Shown: positions 16,031 to 24,549 of the stretch, piece by piece
How positions within the stretch are numbered: position 1 is the stretch's first letter
Layout of the letters: each line of letters starts with the position of its first letter
NCBI GenBank assembly: GCA_026196575.1
Contig: JAPHSX010000030.1
Coordinates: 52,507 to 116,506, forward strand
Reading direction: 5' to 3'
Origin: Gammaproteobacteria bacterium
GTDB lineage: Bacteria > Pseudomonadota > Gammaproteobacteria > Thiohalomonadales > Thiohalomonadaceae
DNA: 64,000 bases
The notes under the pieces: generated by a model
The model's database searches: none
Told to the model about the DNA's origin: nothing
The model's input: only the letters and a program-made list of their open reading frames with translations
Position numbers and translations under genes: made by a program

Positions 16031-17025
16031 ACCTCATCCCCTATCGCCATTTGCGCACGCTGTTGCATTCCCGCGATGGAGGTCTCGGTGAAGAGCACCA
16101 GTTGATCACAGAGGATGCGCTGGCTGCCGATGGTATAACCGAGCTCAATGGCCAGGGTGCGGCGGTGATCGGCCAGCTGGGGCGGGAGCAGTCTTTTATC
16201 CCGGGCGCGGTGCATCTGGATACGTGGATGGCCCTGACTGAACTGGATATCGAGCTGATCGGCGATCCCCTTGAGGAAGGCCCCCACCAGCACATTGGCC
16301 ACATCCATCAATGCCTCCTCCTCACGCGCCGCCCCGGTTTCATCACCATGACGCAGCAGGGCGGCAAGGCCGGGAATATCACTGTCGTCGAAACTGAGCA
16401 GGGTCTCACCGGAGACACCGCCCCCGATAAAGCCCTGCGATACCAGCGATACCCCCTGCCCGGCGTGTGCGCTCGACAGGGTCATTGCCAGCTCCGAGGC
16501 CTCCAGCAGGTTAACGCGGGGGATCGACAGCTCGACGCTCTGGCCGATGAGGCGGGTCAGCAGCTCCGCCGCCCGCCCCATCGCCACGTTGGCGATCTCC
16601 TGACACCAGTCGCTGAACTCCACCCGCTCGACCACGCGCTCGCCGCCACCGTTGAGGATACTCAACACGCCATAGTCGCCCAGTACCGCGACCAGCTCCT
16701 CGCCATCCACCGGCTTTTTGATAAAGGCGACCGCCCCCAGCTGTTTTACCCGGCGCTGACTCTCCGGCTGAATATCACCGGAGACGACAATGGGCAGGGT
16801 CTGCAGGTCTTCGGCGCGAATGGCCTCCAGTACCGCGAAACCGTCCATGTCGGGCATGGTGAGGTCGAGAAACAGCACATCGCCCCTGCCGGCGCGGATC
16901 GCCGCCAGCCCCTCACGCCCGTTGGTCGCATAGGTGATCGTCACATCCCAGCCGGCAGGCAGCGCACGGGCGATCTGCTTGCGGGCAAAGCTGGAGTCAT
17001 CACAAATGATAATCGGTGTCGCCAT
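16027..17025 (-). CDS. Response regulator with receiver and CheC/CheX-like domains
   Basis: 332 residues. The receiver (1-120) has the acidic pair D9-D10, phospho-acceptor D54 in FLDLTMPDMDG and the lysine in AFIKKPVD. Residues about 135-325 resemble CheC/CheX phosphatases, with EIANVAMGRAAELLTRLIG and EEALMDVANVLVGAFLKG. These carry the two E-x2-N phosphatase-like helices (EIAN; the second reads DVAN, with Asp for Glu). It could dephosphorylate CheY-type partners and itself be regulated by phosphorylation. It is coupled to the downstream diguanylate cyclase and follows a decayed CheY gene. Confidence 0.88.
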   Translation of the reverse strand: MATPIIICDDSSFARKQIARALPAGWDVTITYATNGREGLAAIRAGRGDVLFLDLTMPDMDGFAVLEAIRAEDLQTLPIVVSGDIQPESQRRVKQLGAVAFIKKPVDGEELVAVLGDYGVLSILNGGGERVVERVEFSDWCQEIANVAMGRAAELLTRLIGQSVELSIPRVNLLEASELAMTLSSAHAGQGVSLVSQGFIGGGVSGETLLSFDDSDIPGLAALLRHGDETGAAREEEALMDVANVLVGAFLKGIADQLDIQFSQGHPRIQMHRARDKRLLPPQLADHRRTLAIELGYTIGSQRILCDQLVLFTETSIAGMQQRAQMAIGDEV

Positions 17026-17092
17026 TACGGAACGGTCATGAAGAAGAAGGGGCTATGTTACCCGCTTATCGAGCGGGGATACACGGAGGGAA

Positions 17093-17418
17093 TCACTCGG
17101 TGATGGCGGCCATATAGCGCCGCAGCAGATCCATCTTCTGTGCACCGCCCTGATCCACAAATGATGATGTTAATGAACTCGCTCTCCTGGGAGTCCTCGC
17201 GTGCCTGCAGGGTATGCACATAGCCGTTGAGTCGCGCCACCTCGTCGCCCAGCTGGATATCCAGCACCGCCAGCTCCAAGATGCCGGGGATGGAGTCGGC
17301 ACGCCGACCGTTGGCCGCCTCATCCACCTCGAAGGCGGGGAAGGTCGTGCGTGCGCCGCTTGACCATGTCGCGCATAAAGCCGGCATCGTCGACCACCAG
17401 AACCCGAATCTTTTTCAC
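17093..17418 (-). pseudogene. CheY-like receiver remnant, frameshifted and internally shortened
   Basis: From a GTG directly after the tmcA stop, with GGGAGGGG upstream, frame 1 reads VKKIRVLVVDDAGFMRDMVKR, the start of a receiver domain. It then ends within about 11 codons. A second frame continues with TTFPAFEVDEAANGRRA and later VARLNGYVHTLQARED. A third frame closes with FVDQGGAQKMDLLRRYMAA before a TGA. The phospho-acceptor core (LxDxxMP) and the C-terminal lysine are absent, so an internal deletion as well as two frameshifts is likely. It is read here as a decayed regulator; sequencing error could explain the frameshifts but not the missing core. Confidence 0.7.
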
Positions 17419-19656
17419 CTACCCCTCCCGCTCACTGGAGGGCATCACTCCGTCGTTGACGCCCGCTTGATAGTAACGACAGAGTACACGAAAGACCTCC
17501 CGTAACCCCGCTATCGCCTCACTGCGCCCGGCCAGTCCCTGGGATTGCACCAGCTCGGGCCAGGGGTGGCGCTGCAACACCTTGGCAATGGCCAGCGCCT
17601 GCTGCTCGCCCGTCAGCACTCCGGGGGCATCACTCAGCGCAAACAGCAGCACCTGCTGCAGGCCGCTCAGACAGTTGCCGTAATCCCGCTGGGTAAAGGC
17701 AAAGGAGCCGGCATCGGCCCACGCCATCTCATCCGCTGGCGGGGTGCCACTCCCTTGCAGCAGCCGCACCGCCAGCCCGGGTTCCAGCCCGGCCAGCGGC
17801 TCACTCAGCAGTACAGGTAGCTGTGTCGCCAGGCGCTGGCGCGCATGGGCGCAGAGCTGCTCGCCCTGCGGGGAGAGCGGGCGCATCACCATCAGCGCAT
17901 GGGCACCGCTGGAGGCCTCGCGCTTGAGCCCCAGCCGTACCGGCAGACAGTCACAGCCGCGCCAGAAATCGAACAGGCGGGGATCGCCGCCAAAGCTGGC
18001 GCCGAGGTAGTCGACACCCTGTGTGGCAGCCTCTGCGGCCAGCGTCTTGATAAGGCGGCGGCCCAGCCCACGCCCCTGACAGGCAGGGTGGATGGCGATA
18101 CGCATCACCCGTGCCGCCGTCAGTAGCGGCGCCTTAACCAGGCCCGCATGGGTCGCCAGTGACTGCGGCAGCAGGTTGCCGCGCAGCCGGCGCGCCCCGG
18201 CATAGACCTGCTGCGCCAGCACCGCATCCAAGCCGCCCTCACGCGCCACCAGGGCGCAGCCCACTACGCTCTGCCGATGGCGCAACAGATAGATCTCAAG
18301 GTTGGGGCCATCAAGCAGGTTGCGCAGATCGCCGGGGCTGGTCCGGTAGTGGGCCTGCACCAGCAGGGCGAAGAGCTGTGACAGCAGGGCCTCGTCAGCG
18401 GTCAGCGCATCGCGATCAAGCCGCTCGATGCGGCACTGCTCCAGCGGCAACTCAGCCACCACCGCATCGGCAACGGGCTCTGCATCGAGCAGCAGCAGGC
18501 GGAACACCAGCTGCTCCAGCGGGTCACCTGCGGCCCAGCGGATCGGCTGCTCCAGCCGCCGCCGCCGCCACTCGGGGGTCACCGCATCCAGCACCTGGCG
18601 AAAGCGCAGGTCAAAGCCGCGCCCGGTTCCCTCATAGCCGTGCACCGTGGTGGCGAAGGCAATGCGCGCGTGACGACGCAGCATCGGTTCCAGCAGGCTG
18701 GTCGGGATCGCCGCTGCCTCATCCACCAGCAACAGCTCGCAATCGTTTGCCCCGTGCACCACCCTATCCGGCGGCTCGAAGCGCAGCTCTGCCCCGTCCG
18801 GCAATCTAAGCAGGCCACGTCCGAGTTCACCATCCGACAACTGTGCCGCGGCGTGCTGAAACAGCTGTTCCACGGCGGCGAGTCGCGGGGCGGTGACCAC
18901 GATGCGACGCACTCCCTGTTGCAGCAGTCGCGCCGCTGCCAGCCCCAGCGCCGCTGACTTGCCACGACCGCGATCCGAGACCAGCACCAGTGGACGGTGG
19001 CGATGGCCCTGTGCCACCCGGCAGAGCGCCTCCACCGCCGCCAGCTGTTCAGCCGTGGCGCACTCCCCGAACATATGCGCCGCGGGGATTGAGGTTTCAT
19101 GAGTCAGGGGTAGCGGCGGCAGAGGCTTACCCTGCTCAATAAGGAAACACTCCCGCGACTCCTGCAACAGGGTGGCGAGACGCTGCAGAAAACGGCCACC
19201 CACCTGCGCCTCATCATAGGGATAGACGGCGAGGCGATGACGCTGCGGGTCGGGGTAGTCAGGCCAAGTGGAGAGTGACGGTGTAAGCAGCAGTAACAGG
19301 CCACCAGCACGCAGGGTGCCTGCCACCGCACCGAAGGCGTCAGGGTCGAAGCCGGCACGGGCATCATAGATCAGCCCCTGCCATTCGCCACCGAGCAGGG
19401 TATGGGCCTGCGCCACCGCCGCCTGCTGCAACGGGGTGCCATCGACCGCCTCTCCCGCCGCCTCACCAATCCAGCACCAGGTACCGGGCAGGGTGGCGAG
19501 CGCCTGCTGCGCCTGTGCAGTGGCCCATGCACTCTCACCCGCCAGCACTACCAACCGGCGGTGGCGGGTGGCAGTACAGGCACCGCTCAGCGCCCAAATG
19601 GCAGCCTCAAACGAAGTGGGGGAACTCACCACTGGCTTAGCGGTGGGCGGTAACAC
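17419..19656 (-). CDS. tmcA: tRNA(Met) cytidine acetyltransferase
   Basis: 745 residues. TmcA makes N4-acetylcytidine at the wobble base of elongator tRNA(Met), using ATP and acetyl-CoA. Visible parts are an N-terminal DUF1726-like region, a RecD-like helicase module with Walker A LVSDRGRGKSAALGLA and Walker B CELLLVDEAAAIP, and a GNAT domain with RIAIHPACQGRGLGRRLI. The start is unsure: GTG 19656 overlaps the upstream lpxA-like gene by 20 bp, and GTG codons at 19632 or 19629 are alternatives. It is the first intact gene ahead of the receiver remnant and the signalling genes. Confidence 0.94.
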   Translation of the reverse strand: MLPPTAKPVVSSPTSFEAAIWALSGACTATRHRRLVVLAGESAWATAQAQQALATLPGTWCWIGEAAGEAVDGTPLQQAAVAQAHTLLGGEWQGLIYDARAGFDPDAFGAVAGTLRAGGLLLLLTPSLSTWPDYPDPQRHRLAVYPYDEAQVGGRFLQRLATLLQESRECFLIEQGKPLPPLPLTHETSIPAAHMFGECATAEQLAAVEALCRVAQGHRHRPLVLVSDRGRGKSAALGLAAARLLQQGVRRIVVTAPRLAAVEQLFQHAAAQLSDGELGRGLLRLPDGAELRFEPPDRVVHGANDCELLLVDEAAAIPTSLLEPMLRRHARIAFATTVHGYEGTGRGFDLRFRQVLDAVTPEWRRRRLEQPIRWAAGDPLEQLVFRLLLLDAEPVADAVVAELPLEQCRIERLDRDALTADEALLSQLFALLVQAHYRTSPGDLRNLLDGPNLEIYLLRHRQSVVGCALVAREGGLDAVLAQQVYAGARRLRGNLLPQSLATHAGLVKAPLLTAARVMRIAIHPACQGRGLGRRLIKTLAAEAATQGVDYLGASFGGDPRLFDFWRGCDCLPVRLGLKREASSGAHALMVMRPLSPQGEQLCAHARQRLATQLPVLLSEPLAGLEPGLAVRLLQGSGTPPADEMAWADAGSFAFTQRDYGNCLSGLQQVLLFALSDAPGVLTGEQQALAIAKVLQRHPWPELVQSQGLAGRSEAIAGLREVFRVLCRYYQAGVNDGVMPSSEREG

Positions 19657-20413
19657 CGCGCTGGCTCTGCTCGAAAAAGGCGATAATTGAGCTCACTTCA
19701 GGGCCGTGCTCCTCGCCCCCAAGCTGCGCCAGTGCCTGCGTAGTATTAAGGCCGGAAAAAAAGAAGGTTTTGTAGGCGCGCTTGATCGCCGCACGCTGTT
19801 TGGCGTCGTAGCCGTTGCGGCGCAGCCCCACCACGTTGTTGCCGACAAGGGTGGCGGGGTTGCCGTCGGCCATGGCGAAGGGGGGGATATCCTTCACCAC
19901 CTTGGTGCCGCCGGCGACCATCGCCAGCTCGCCGATGCGGCAGAACTGGTGTACCGCCACCAGGCCGGAGATAAAGGCGCGATTGGCCACCGTCACATGG
20001 CCGCCCACCACCGTGCCGGGGGCGATGATGATGTGGCTGCCGAAGTCGCAGTCGTGTCCCAGATGGACATTGCACATCAGGAAGTTGTGATCGCCAAGGC
20101 GGGTGGTGGCCCCCGCCACCTTGGCGCGCGAGATGTTCACCCCCTCGCGCAGCACATTGTGATCGCCAAGGGTAAGAAAGCTCTCGGTGGCGGGGTTAAA
20201 GCCGGTATCCTGCGGCAGGGCACCGAGCACCGCATCGTCGAAGATCTGGTTGTGGGCGCCGATGCGGCAGCTGCCGTGAATGCGCACGCCGCTGCCGATC
20301 ACTGTCCCCTCGCCAATCACCGCACCCTCATCGATGATGGTAAAGGGGCCGACCTCGACGGTGGGGTGGAGCTGCGCGCCAGCGGCCACGATGGCCATTG
20401 CATGAATTGTCAT
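19637..20413 (-). CDS. LpxA-like UDP-GlcNAc O-acyltransferase, divergent
   Basis: 258 residues of left-handed beta-helix hexapeptide repeats with a C-terminal helical region, as in LpxA, which transfers a 3-hydroxyacyl chain from ACP to UDP-GlcNAc in lipid A synthesis. The catalytic-His region is kept (CNVHLGHDCDFG) and so is GLVAVHQFCRIGE. Two usual features are changed: the IHRGT motif reads ISRAK, and the PQDLKY region reads PQDTGF. The gene is also not beside lpxD, fabZ or lpxB. It may be a second acyltransferase with altered substrate. AAGGAA precedes the ATG. The end overlaps tmcA. Confidence 0.85.
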   Translation of the reverse strand: MTIHAMAIVAAGAQLHPTVEVGPFTIIDEGAVIGEGTVIGSGVRIHGSCRIGAHNQIFDDAVLGALPQDTGFNPATESFLTLGDHNVLREGVNISRAKVAGATTRLGDHNFLMCNVHLGHDCDFGSHIIIAPGTVVGGHVTVANRAFISGLVAVHQFCRIGELAMVAGGTKVVKDIPPFAMADGNPATLVGNNVVGLRRNGYDAKQRAAIKRAYKTFFFSGLNTTQALAQLGGEEHGPEVSSIIAFFEQSQRGVTAHR

Positions 20414-20446
20414 TCTGTTTCCTTAACTCTCAAGATTGCATCATCG

Positions 20447-21805
20447 TTACGAGCGCTCATCAGCGGCCTGCCTCTCGTCCTCACGGGACGAAACGTTGCC
20501 CACGGCCTCATCACCAAACCTCACCAGCACCATGCCGCTGAACCTCTCTTCGCGGTAGAGTTCCACGCGGTAAAGGGTGCCATCCCGATCCACCGAAAAA
20601 CGTGACGGGATTTGCGCACGCTCAATCAGCTGCTCCGCCTCGTTATCCACCCCCGGCCGCGTCCAGCCGATGACATTCACCCGATAGCCCGCGGGCGGAT
20701 GAACGCTGAAACGTCGCGCCACCGTGGTGGTGGCCCCCAGCGACACTGCACGGCGCTCGCCATCGATCTCCATCTCCACCTGCTGAATGCTGTCGTCGTA
20801 GTCGAAGAACTGCGGTTGCAGTAGCGTCATGCGGCGGTTGCCGTAACTCACCCGCACCTTGTCGCCATTGGGCACCAGTGCCACCAGCGGGTTATTGGAG
20901 AGGTAGTGCATACCCTCCCCCCGGCGCATCGGAAAATAGTTGAGGCGATGGCGCGCCGTGGCGACATCCAGGCGCAGCTTCTCCTCGAACAGGGAGAGGC
21001 GGATATCGCTCTCGATCTGCGCCTCGATCGCCAGCGGCTGCAGGGCGAAGTCGCGTTGTAGCCCCACCCCCAGCTGTTCCAGCAGTCCCTCCAGCAGATG
21101 CAGATGGTAGTAGACCCGCTCGCGGGTCGGCAGGCTCTTGCTCGCCTCCAGCCCCACCGCCGGCTTGCCGTTACGAATGGCAAAATAGGTCAGGGTCTTT
21201 GCCATCTCCGCGTCACCCTCGGCGGTGCGGGTGTTGCGCACCCGGTAGCTGTGCTGCGGCGTCAGCAGGTGGTCGTTGACCCGCTGCGCCAGCGCGCGCG
21301 CGAACTTCCCCACCTGGGCAAAACGCGACGTCCCCAGCGCCTCCTGGTCGATGATAATGCTCTGTCCCCAGCGGTTGGGGTTGTGCAGCGTATCGAAATA
21401 ACTTTCGCGATAGAAGCCGCTGCCATCGTGCAGGTTGATGATAAAGTCAATCTCGGGTGCGGTGATCAGCGCCTTGATCCGCTCCACCTCGTGGTAGTCG
21501 GGGTCATCACTGGCCAGCGTGGCAAACTTGCGGTTCATGTCGCCATTAAGCCCGCGCGAGCGCCGGATGATGCTCTCGAAATTAAGGTTTGGCACCACCC
21601 ACAACTGGCCGCGACTCACCCGGTAATCGGTCACCAGCAGCGAGGCGGCATGAAAGCCGCCCGGTTCATCGCCCTGAATCCCCCCCACCACCAGCACTGT
21701 CGGCCCCGGCAACCCCGACTCCAGCTTGTGCAGCGAGAACTCCAGCGCGCCGGTCGCCCGGGCGCTCAGCGCCGCGCAGAGCCCCAGCAGTAACAGCCAC
21801 CTCAT
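20447..21805 (-). CDS. Periplasmic M99/M14-type zinc carboxypeptidase (Csd4-like)
   Basis: 452 residues. A signal peptide (MRWLLLLGLCAALSARATG) precedes the carboxypeptidase fold. The first zinc-ligand motif reads GGIQGDEPGGF, with Gln where M14 enzymes have His. The same substitution is known in Helicobacter Csd4, a peptidoglycan D,L-carboxypeptidase that sets cell curvature. FIINLHDGSGFY supplies the later His, and VGLEASKSL likely the catalytic Glu. The C-terminal 150 residues form extra beta domains. The ATG overlaps the stop of the upstream M15-type gene, so two murein-trimming enzymes are co-produced. Confidence 0.88.
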   Translation of the reverse strand: MRWLLLLGLCAALSARATGALEFSLHKLESGLPGPTVLVVGGIQGDEPGGFHAASLLVTDYRVSRGQLWVVPNLNFESIIRRSRGLNGDMNRKFATLASDDPDYHEVERIKALITAPEIDFIINLHDGSGFYRESYFDTLHNPNRWGQSIIIDQEALGTSRFAQVGKFARALAQRVNDHLLTPQHSYRVRNTRTAEGDAEMAKTLTYFAIRNGKPAVGLEASKSLPTRERVYYHLHLLEGLLEQLGVGLQRDFALQPLAIEAQIESDIRLSLFEEKLRLDVATARHRLNYFPMRRGEGMHYLSNNPLVALVPNGDKVRVSYGNRRMTLLQPQFFDYDDSIQQVEMEIDGERRAVSLGATTTVARRFSVHPPAGYRVNVIGWTRPGVDNEAEQLIERAQIPSRFSVDRDGTLYRVELYREERFSGMVLVRFGDEAVGNVSSREDERQAADERS

Positions 21806-22647
21806 ACGCCGCGCACCTTGATATGCCACGGCTCGTAACGCACCCCCAACCGGTTGTCCTGCGGATAGCGCATGGTGACAAAACCCAGCTCCTGCAAACG
21901 CCGGAACTCCTCGGTGTCGGCAAACTCGGCGCTGAAGTTGCGCGCCCCCCAGCCGCGTTTGCCCACATCAAAGTCACCGACACCATGGAACGAATAGCCG
22001 GGCGGCGCCAGCGAGCGCGAGGCGAGCGAGAGATTGCCATCGAAGGCGGCTGCCTTGGTTAAGAAGAGGTGCATCTGTTTTACCACCCCGCGCACCCCGG
22101 AGGTGAGCACCAGCTCCGCCCCCAGCGCCTGCTGAATCTGCAGATAGAGCCGCTGTGCCTCGCCCTTGAAGAGATATTGGCTGGAACCGGGCTGGCGCAG
22201 CAGGGCGCGACCGTCGATGGCGGCGGTGAGGCTGTGCAGTGGCTTCTCGCCGTAAAAGCCGTAGCCGCTGGCATCGGCATAGAAGAGCTGCTCCAGCAGC
22301 GCCAGCTCGTCCGGCGCCAGCTCGCCGATCTGCGAAAAGTTGCGCGCGTAACGGCGCATCGCATCCACCCCGAGCAGGGCAAAGTTGCCGTGACCCACCA
22401 CCTGTTGCACCCGCCCCAGGCGCTGCTGCAGCCGTTGCAGCACGGGCCACTGCGCGGCCTCCAGAAAAATGTCGGTGGCGTGATGCCGGTCCGGGCTCCC
22501 CGCCTGCGGTAGCTGATCCCTGACCCCGCCGTCACCCTGCGGATCGGTGGAGGTCTCATCGAGCTCGTCCGCTGCAGCACTGGCCGTCGTGCCGTGCAGC
22601 AGCAGCGCCGCCGCGCCCAGGTTACGGAGAAATTCCCTTCTATGCAT
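21802..22647 (-). CDS. Exported D-alanyl-D-alanine carboxypeptidase, VanY/M15 type
   Basis: 281 residues. The N-terminus MHRREFLRNLGAAALLL has a twin-arginine-like pattern followed by a short hydrophobic stretch, so export through Tat is possible. Zinc ligands are visible as SFHGVGDFDVG (His and Asp) and EPWHIKV (catalytic Glu and His), with the typical LTSGVRG before them. The enzyme should remove terminal D-Ala from peptidoglycan stems in the periplasm. It overlaps the M99-type gene by four bases. The divergent DsbA-like gene begins 115 bp upstream. Confidence 0.9.
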   Translation of the reverse strand: MHRREFLRNLGAAALLLHGTTASAAADELDETSTDPQGDGGVRDQLPQAGSPDRHHATDIFLEAAQWPVLQRLQQRLGRVQQVVGHGNFALLGVDAMRRYARNFSQIGELAPDELALLEQLFYADASGYGFYGEKPLHSLTAAIDGRALLRQPGSSQYLFKGEAQRLYLQIQQALGAELVLTSGVRGVVKQMHLFLTKAAAFDGNLSLASRSLAPPGYSFHGVGDFDVGKRGWGARNFSAEFADTEEFRRLQELGFVTMRYPQDNRLGVRYEPWHIKVRGV

Positions 22648-22762
22648 AATGGCGGCCCGCGCCGCAACCCTTACAAAAAATAATGCCAAGTTTACCCCCG
22701 CCGCCCCCCTTCATGACAAGCACCGTATTGTCGCCAACGACAAGGAGACCTATAGTCCGCAG

Positions 22763-23392
22763 ATGAGCCACACCCTCACCTACATCCACGACCCGATGTG
22801 CAGCTGGTGCTACGCTTTCGGTCCGGTGTGGGCGGAACTGCGCGCGGCGTTGCCAGCCTCGCTCAGGGTGCAGCGCCTGCTCGGCGGCCTCGCCCCCGAC
22901 AGCACCACCCCGATGGACGAGGCCATGCGCCAGCGCCTGGAGGCCACCTGGCAGCGTATCGAAAAGAGCGTGCCCGGCACCCGCTTCAACTTCGACTTCT
23001 GGCGTCACGCCACCCCCTACCGTTCCACCTACCCCTCCTGTCGTGCCGTCATCGCCGCCAGGGCGCAGGGGAAACAGTTCGACGAGACGATGACCCACGC
23101 ACTCCAGCACGCCTACTACCGGCAGGCACGCAACCCCTCGCTACGGCCAACCCTTATTGAGGTGGCGGCAGAGCTCGGCCTTGATGTTGCCGCCTTTGCC
23201 AGCGCGCTCGATGCCCCCGCCACTCAGGCACGGCTGGAGGAGGAGATCGCGCAGACGCGCCGGCTCGGCGCCGACTCCTTTCCCGCCCTGGTGCTCACCA
23301 TTGGCACCAGCCGCTGGCCGGTAGCCATCGACTACAACAGCGCGGTACCGATGCTCGATACCATCGATTTTCTGCTGCAGGAGGGGGAGTGA
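22763..23392 (+). CDS. DsbA-family thioredoxin-fold protein with CxxC
   Basis: 209 residues. It starts MSHTLTYIHDPMCSWCYAFG; C13 and C16 form a redox-active CSWC in a thioredoxin fold. An inserted helical domain (about 60-150) and the cis-Pro region DSFPALVLTIG follow. It has no signal peptide and is therefore cytosolic. The family includes FrnE-like disulfide isomerases and 2-hydroxychromene-2-carboxylate isomerases; the CxxC favours the former. AAGGAG lies 15 bases before the ATG, which is distant. Its stop overlaps the GTG of the outer-membrane candidate. Confidence 0.9.
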   Translation: MSHTLTYIHDPMCSWCYAFGPVWAELRAALPASLRVQRLLGGLAPDSTTPMDEAMRQRLEATWQRIEKSVPGTRFNFDFWRHATPYRSTYPSCRAVIAARAQGKQFDETMTHALQHAYYRQARNPSLRPTLIEVAAELGLDVAAFASALDAPATQARLEEEIAQTRRLGADSFPALVLTIGTSRWPVAIDYNSAVPMLDTIDFLLQEGE

Positions 23393-24021
23393 AAAGCTAT
23401 CCAAAGAGGGGACGGGGGAGCGGAGTGTTCGCTCTTCTGCTGCTGACAGGTCTGTTCGCGAACCCACTATTCGCCATCGATATCACCCCGTTTGGCGGCA
23501 GCCAGGGCGGTGGCGCACTGCGCCACATCGCCAGCGAGGCGATGCTCCACTTCGAGGAGAGCCCCACGCGGGGGGTGATTTTCGGTTGGGGGATTGACCA
23601 CGAGCGTGAACTGGAGCTGCTCTACCAGTGGCAGGAGACTACGCTACGGAGCGACAACAGCGCCATCCCCGAGGCCGACCTGCTGACCCTTGAGATGCAC
23701 ACCCTGCAGCTGGGCGGCACGGTGCTCTCGGAGGAGAGGCACCACCTTCGCGCCTTCCTCAGCGGCGGCCTGGGACTCACCCACTATGCCCCCGCCGCAT
23801 CCGCCGCCAGCAGCGAGACCCGCCCCTCGCTAAGCCTGGGGATAGGCGCCAAGTGGATGCCAACCCGCACTCTGGGGGTGCGGCTGGAGGCGCGCGGATA
23901 CGGCACACTGTTCAACAGTAACACCACCCTCTTCTGCAGCGGCGGATGCACCATCGCGGTCTCCGGCGACCTGCTCAGCCACTACGCCCTGTTTGCCGGA
24001 GTGGTCATCCGCCTGGAGTAG
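23389..24021 (+). CDS. Predicted small outer-membrane beta-barrel protein
   Basis: 210 residues with a GTG start overlapping the upstream stop (GTGA). A signal peptide (FALLLLTGLFANPLFA) is followed by alternating strands such as RGVIFGWGIDHERELELLYQW, HHLRAFLSGGLGLTHY and SLSLGIGAKWMP. The last strand is HYALFAGVVIRLE, close to the aromatic-terminated end of outer-membrane barrels. Eight strands fit an OmpW/OmpA-like size. Two Cys (CSGGC) in an extracellular-type loop could form a disulfide, which fits a DsbA-like neighbour only loosely because that protein appears cytosolic. Confidence 0.75.
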   Translation: MKSYPKRGRGSGVFALLLLTGLFANPLFAIDITPFGGSQGGGALRHIASEAMLHFEESPTRGVIFGWGIDHERELELLYQWQETTLRSDNSAIPEADLLTLEMHTLQLGGTVLSEERHHLRAFLSGGLGLTHYAPAASAASSETRPSLSLGIGAKWMPTRTLGVRLEARGYGTLFNSNTTLFCSGGCTIAVSGDLLSHYALFAGVVIRLE

Positions 24022-24080
24022 GGCCAAGCAAGGGCCAGACGCGGGCGCCGTACCGGCCACAACATGGCCGCAAACAACCC

Positions 24081-24485
24081 CTATTCGCAGACAAAGCCGG
24101 AGCGCATGAAGTTCTCTACCATGCGCCCGCGCTGCTGTTCGCACGCCGCCTTGTCGGCGAGTGTATTCTCGGTACCACTGCCGGTTAAGGTGTTGTTGTA
24201 GACCAGCATACAACGCCCGTTATTGAGCATATGGATGCCGATAATGCGCACGTCGTCGCCCTTGTGGCAGACGACATCCCCCTCGCCTGCGCTTACCTCA
24301 ACCGCTACCGGTTCTGCCACCTGCTGCTCGGCGGCAGGGGAGGGGGAGGGCGGCACAATCGGGGGGGCCATAGTGGCTGCAGGGATCGCCGGCTCCGGCG
24401 CCGGTTCCGCCACGCTGCGCTGCGGCGTCTGGCAACAGGAGGCCAACGCGGCGGCCAACACCAATAACATTATCGCTCTCATCAT
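24081..24485 (-). CDS. Predicted lipoprotein of unknown function
   Basis: 134 residues. The N-terminus MMRAIMLLVLAAALASCCQT carries a lipobox (LASC), so it is probably lipid-anchored in the envelope. A Pro/Ala/Glu-rich linker of about 40 residues leads to a small domain with four Cys (VVCHKGDD, GRCMLVYNN, ACEQQRG, SGFVCE) that likely form two disulfides. I do not recognise the domain. It lies just downstream of the six-heme cytochrome gene on the same strand, 64 bp away, and may be part of its transcript. Confidence 0.75.
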   Translation of the reverse strand: MMRAIMLLVLAAALASCCQTPQRSVAEPAPEPAIPAATMAPPIVPPSPSPAAEQQVAEPVAVEVSAGEGDVVCHKGDDVRIIGIHMLNNGRCMLVYNNTLTGSGTENTLADKAACEQQRGRMVENFMRSGFVCE

Positions 24486-24549
24486 TCACCTCATAGTCGC
24501 TATGCTTCAACACCGCACCACCTGCGGTCCGGTGACCCGCCAGGGTCGC

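Noticed and set aside
16051..17103. 350-codon open frame on the plus strand
   Set aside because: Antisense to the REC-CheC regulator, which has a full receiver motif set.
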